Assembly (NCBI GenBank): GCA_913063155.1
Contig: CAJXYU010000001.1
Span: forward strand, 124,001-188,000
Length of the DNA: 64,000 bases
Direction: 5' to 3'
Source of the DNA: an uncultured Desulfovibrio sp.
GTDB taxonomy: Bacteria > Desulfobacterota > Desulfovibrionia > Desulfovibrionales > Desulfovibrionaceae
Shown: in pieces, positions 61,933-64,000 of the stretch
Numbering within the stretch: position 1 is the first letter of the stretch
Layout of the letters: each line of letters starts with the position of its first letter
Translations under genes and position numbers: made by a program
The notes under the pieces: model-generated
Database searches by the model: none
The model's input: the letters and a program-made list of their open reading frames with translations, nothing else
Told to the model about the DNA's origin: nothing

Positions 61933-63678
61933 GTGCACGCAGCCGAAACAGACGGACCGCGCCGCCTCGTTCTCCTGACCTTTCAGACCAAGTTGGGAAT
62001 GACTTTGACCGACCAACTGCAAGGGATATTCGGGCGGCGGCTGAACATGGACCATGTTCTCTTCGGCCAGCTGGATCAATACGAATTCACCGAAGGCGAC
62101 ATGCTTCTGGCTCTGACCAAAAGCAGCCTGCGCATCGCCGGAAAGTTCCACCCGAATCTTTCGCACACCTTCCTGGGCGCCCGCTGCATCAATCAACTCT
62201 ACCTGACGCACATCCTGGCTCTGCCCGCAGGACAAAACATTCTGGTGGTCAACGACTCCCTGGACAGCACCATGGAAGTGGTCCGCGAACTGGAGGCCTA
62301 CGAACTGCCCCATAACTTCGTGCCCTTTCACCCGGGCAAAACACCCGAAGAACATATCGACTGGGTGGTCACGCCGGACGAGGAAGCGTTGGTGCCCGCG
62401 GAATACAATCAGGTCATCAATCTGGGCACCCGGCTCATCGGATTGGATACCATACTGAACCTGAAGGAACTGTTCTCCTTCGGAAACGGGCTCGACCGCA
62501 AAGAGATCATCGACAGCTACTTCAAAACCCTGGTCTGCATGGTGGACAAACAGCTCGCTCCCACCTCCAACCGCTACATCTCCAACTGGCTGGGCAGCCG
62601 TACCGAAAGCAGAAAGGACGTTTCCTTCGACATGCTGGTGGCCAAGAGCAACGCCATGCAGGAACTCGTCACCCGGGGCAGGATGTTGGCGGTTTCGGCC
62701 ACTCCCGTTCATGTAAGCGGTTCCATAGGAGCGGGAAAACGCCGCATTGCACGGATGATCCACCACGAATCCCCGCGCTGCATGCACCCGTTCAACGCCC
62801 TGCACTGCCCGTCACGACCGATGGACATGCTGGAGCGGGAACTGTTCGGATGGGAGGACGGCAAGGACATCTACCCGGGCCTCCTGGAGAGCAGCCACCT
62901 CGGAACTCTCTGCCTGGAAGGACTGGAGTCCCTGCCGCGCGAACTGCAGAACAGGCTGATCCAGGTCATTCAGGAGCAGAGGCTGGTGCGGCAGGGCGGA
63001 AAGGTCTTCGTGCCCGTGGACGTCTGTCTCATCACCACCAGTCACGCCCCCCTCGGCACACTCTACAACCGAGAACAGATCTCCCGCGAGCTGTTTCTGC
63101 TCCTGCAAAAGGGCGTCTGCCCGCTCCCCGCGCTTTCCGAACGGGCCGAAGATGTGGAAGAGCTGGTTTCCACCTACCTGGAGGAACGGTTTCCCGGCCA
63201 CCCTGTCAGGCTGACCGGCAGCCTCTTGGAGTTCCTGAGGAATCACACCTGGGAAGGCGACATGCAGGAGCTTTTCAACGTGCTTTCCCTTATGGCCGCT
63301 TCGGAAAAGAAAGTGCTGGACGTGGGAGACCTTCCCTACCACATCCTGGCCAACGTCAGCCAGAACGCTCCGGCAGAGAGCGAAACGGACGCACTCGTCT
63401 CCGAGATCGAAAAGCGTGATTTCCTCCCGGAAATCCTGGCCATCCTCAAGGTCTACCAGGAGGGGAAGCAGGCCAACAGCCGCTACGGCAGGCGCACGGT
63501 CATCTCCCTGTTGGCCGAAAAAGGCATTTCACTGACCATCCAGCAACTGAGGCTGCGTCTCGAACGCCTTCAGTCCCTAGGGCTCATCGAGGCCCGCAAA
63601 GGTCGGGCCGGCAGCACCATTTCCCGTTCCGGCGAAGAATTGCTCGTGCATTTCGCCGACGACGGCGATACCCCCTGA
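61933..63678 (+). CDS. Degenerate sigma-54-activator-like regulator with C-terminal winged-helix
   Basis: A 581-residue regulator. Residues ~10-200 resemble the PrpR-type effector domain. Residues ~235-480 align with the AAA+ domain of sigma-54 activators but are altered throughout: Walker A is GSIGAGKRR (no Ser/Thr after Lys), the GAFTGA loop is replaced by GWEDGKDIYPG, and Walker B reads GTLCLEGLESL. The C terminus (RYGRRTVISLLAEKGISLTIQQLRLRLERL) looks like a winged helix rather than a Fis HTH. It starts at GTG with GGAG 7 nt upstream. It probably controls the peptide operon without sigma-54 remodelling. Confidence 0.82.
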   Translation: MHAAETDGPRRLVLLTFQTKLGMTLTDQLQGIFGRRLNMDHVLFGQLDQYEFTEGDMLLALTKSSLRIAGKFHPNLSHTFLGARCINQLYLTHILALPAGQNILVVNDSLDSTMEVVRELEAYELPHNFVPFHPGKTPEEHIDWVVTPDEEALVPAEYNQVINLGTRLIGLDTILNLKELFSFGNGLDRKEIIDSYFKTLVCMVDKQLAPTSNRYISNWLGSRTESRKDVSFDMLVAKSNAMQELVTRGRMLAVSATPVHVSGSIGAGKRRIARMIHHESPRCMHPFNALHCPSRPMDMLERELFGWEDGKDIYPGLLESSHLGTLCLEGLESLPRELQNRLIQVIQEQRLVRQGGKVFVPVDVCLITTSHAPLGTLYNREQISRELFLLLQKGVCPLPALSERAEDVEELVSTYLEERFPGHPVRLTGSLLEFLRNHTWEGDMQELFNVLSLMAASEKKVLDVGDLPYHILANVSQNAPAESETDALVSEIEKRDFLPEILAILKVYQEGKQANSRYGRRTVISLLAEKGISLTIQQLRLRLERLQSLGLIEARKGRAGSTISRSGEELLVHFADDGDTP

Positions 63679-63695
63679 TACAGACAATGAAAAAA

Positions 63696-63730
63696 CAAGG
63701 GCCGATACGGTGATACCGTATCGGCCCTTG
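63696..63730. terminator. Bidirectional hairpin terminator between convergent genes
   Basis: CAAGGGCCGATACGGT and ACCGTATCGGCCCTTG form a perfect 16-bp stem with the loop GAT. The minus strand is followed by TTTTTT, so it is strongest for the response regulator gene; the plus strand has only a weak pyrimidine tail. Confidence 0.88.
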
Positions 63731-63766
63731 CCTCTTCCCAAACCCGGGAAATGAATGTCTTGAAAG

Positions 63767-64000
63767 CTACCAGCCCTTGCTGCCGATGATGTCCTTCACC
63801 TTGGCTTCGGTCTCGGTCTCCACCAGCACCATCTTTTTGGCCTGGGCTTTCTTGATCTTCTCGGTCAGCACGTCGATGTCGGCAGGCTTTTCCATGAAAT
63901 CCATGGCTCCGAGCTTGATGGCCTCGACTCCTTTTTCCAAAGTGGCGTGGCCGGTGAGCAGGATCACCTGCATGTTCGGATTCACCTTGCGGATATGACG
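63767..64000 (-). CDS. Response regulator receiver protein (partial, N terminus beyond the window)
   Basis: The C-terminal ~77 residues of a receiver domain protein. Visible are the Thr switch in VILLTGHAT and the Lys in FMEKPAD, followed by a short charged tail (KAQAKKMVLVETETEAKVKD) and stop, so there is no output domain on this side. The frame stays open to the window edge; the GTG start in the track is probably internal. It is likely a single-domain (DivK/CheY-like) regulator. Confidence 0.87.
   Translation of the reverse strand, partial: RHIRKVNPNMQVILLTGHATLEKGVEAIKLGAMDFMEKPADIDVLTEKIKKAQAKKMVLVETETEAKVKDIIGSKGW

Overview
The window is a GC-rich chromosomal segment from what looks like a sulfate-reducing member of the Desulfovibrionaceae (Desulfovibrio/Pseudodesulfovibrio type). 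The evidence is a complete Tmc transmembrane electron-transfer complex with an acidic tetraheme cytochrome c3, and aromatic biosynthesis that starts with ADH synthase and 3-dehydroquinate synthase II instead of DAHP synthase and AroB. Two perfect -24/-12 (sigma-54) promoters also fit. The assignment is inferred from gene content; I could not run a search. I saw no tRNA, rRNA or CRISPR array.

Layout. 0.1-3.2 kb (minus): amtB-glnB behind a sigma-54 promoter, then an EAL-domain phosphodiesterase. 3.4-15.2 kb (plus): one long aromatic operon, leader peptide - ADH synthase - DHQ synthase II - pheA - aroA - tyrA - trpE-G-D-C-F-B-A, with two attenuator-like elements. One lies at the front and follows a leader peptide packed with Phe, Tyr and Trp codons. 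The other lies between tyrA and trpE, and there the last codons of tyrA (three consecutive TGG) appear to act as the trp leader peptide. 15.4-21.5 kb (minus): a helical-repeat protein, a receiver-TPR protein and the tmc operon. 22.2-25.7 kb: a small CMD-family protein, a LysR regulator, two periplasmic thiol proteins and a lone IS1595-like transposase. 25.9-29.2 kb: molybdenum cofactor genes moeA, mobB, mobA and an Fe-S protein. 29.4-41.6 kb: an ADP-forming acyl-CoA synthetase, a PheC-like periplasmic protein, a binding protein paired with an orphan histidine kinase, and an Fe/phosphonate-type ABC transporter operon. That operon contains an HD-domain protein, and its ATPase gene carries a one-base frameshift. 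A small HTH protein and a hydrolase follow. 41.8-52.7 kb (minus): a C4-dicarboxylate module (fumarase, flavoprotein, Fe-S and CCG subunits, DASS transporter) driven by a sigma-54 promoter, with an NtrC-type regulator and hybrid kinase immediately upstream. 52.9-54.5 kb: a membrane protein of unknown function and a tandem universal stress protein. 54.7-63.7 kb (plus): an isoaspartyl/gamma-glutamyl peptide uptake and cleavage operon ending in a degenerate sigma-54-activator-like regulator. The window closes inside a response regulator gene.

How the parts fit. The aromatic operon appears to sense all three aromatic amino acids at its front and tryptophan alone at the branch into trp. The C4 module and its two-component pair look like a self-contained dicarboxylate-responsive unit. 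The peptide operon carries its own regulator. All functional calls come from motifs, length and context read by eye.
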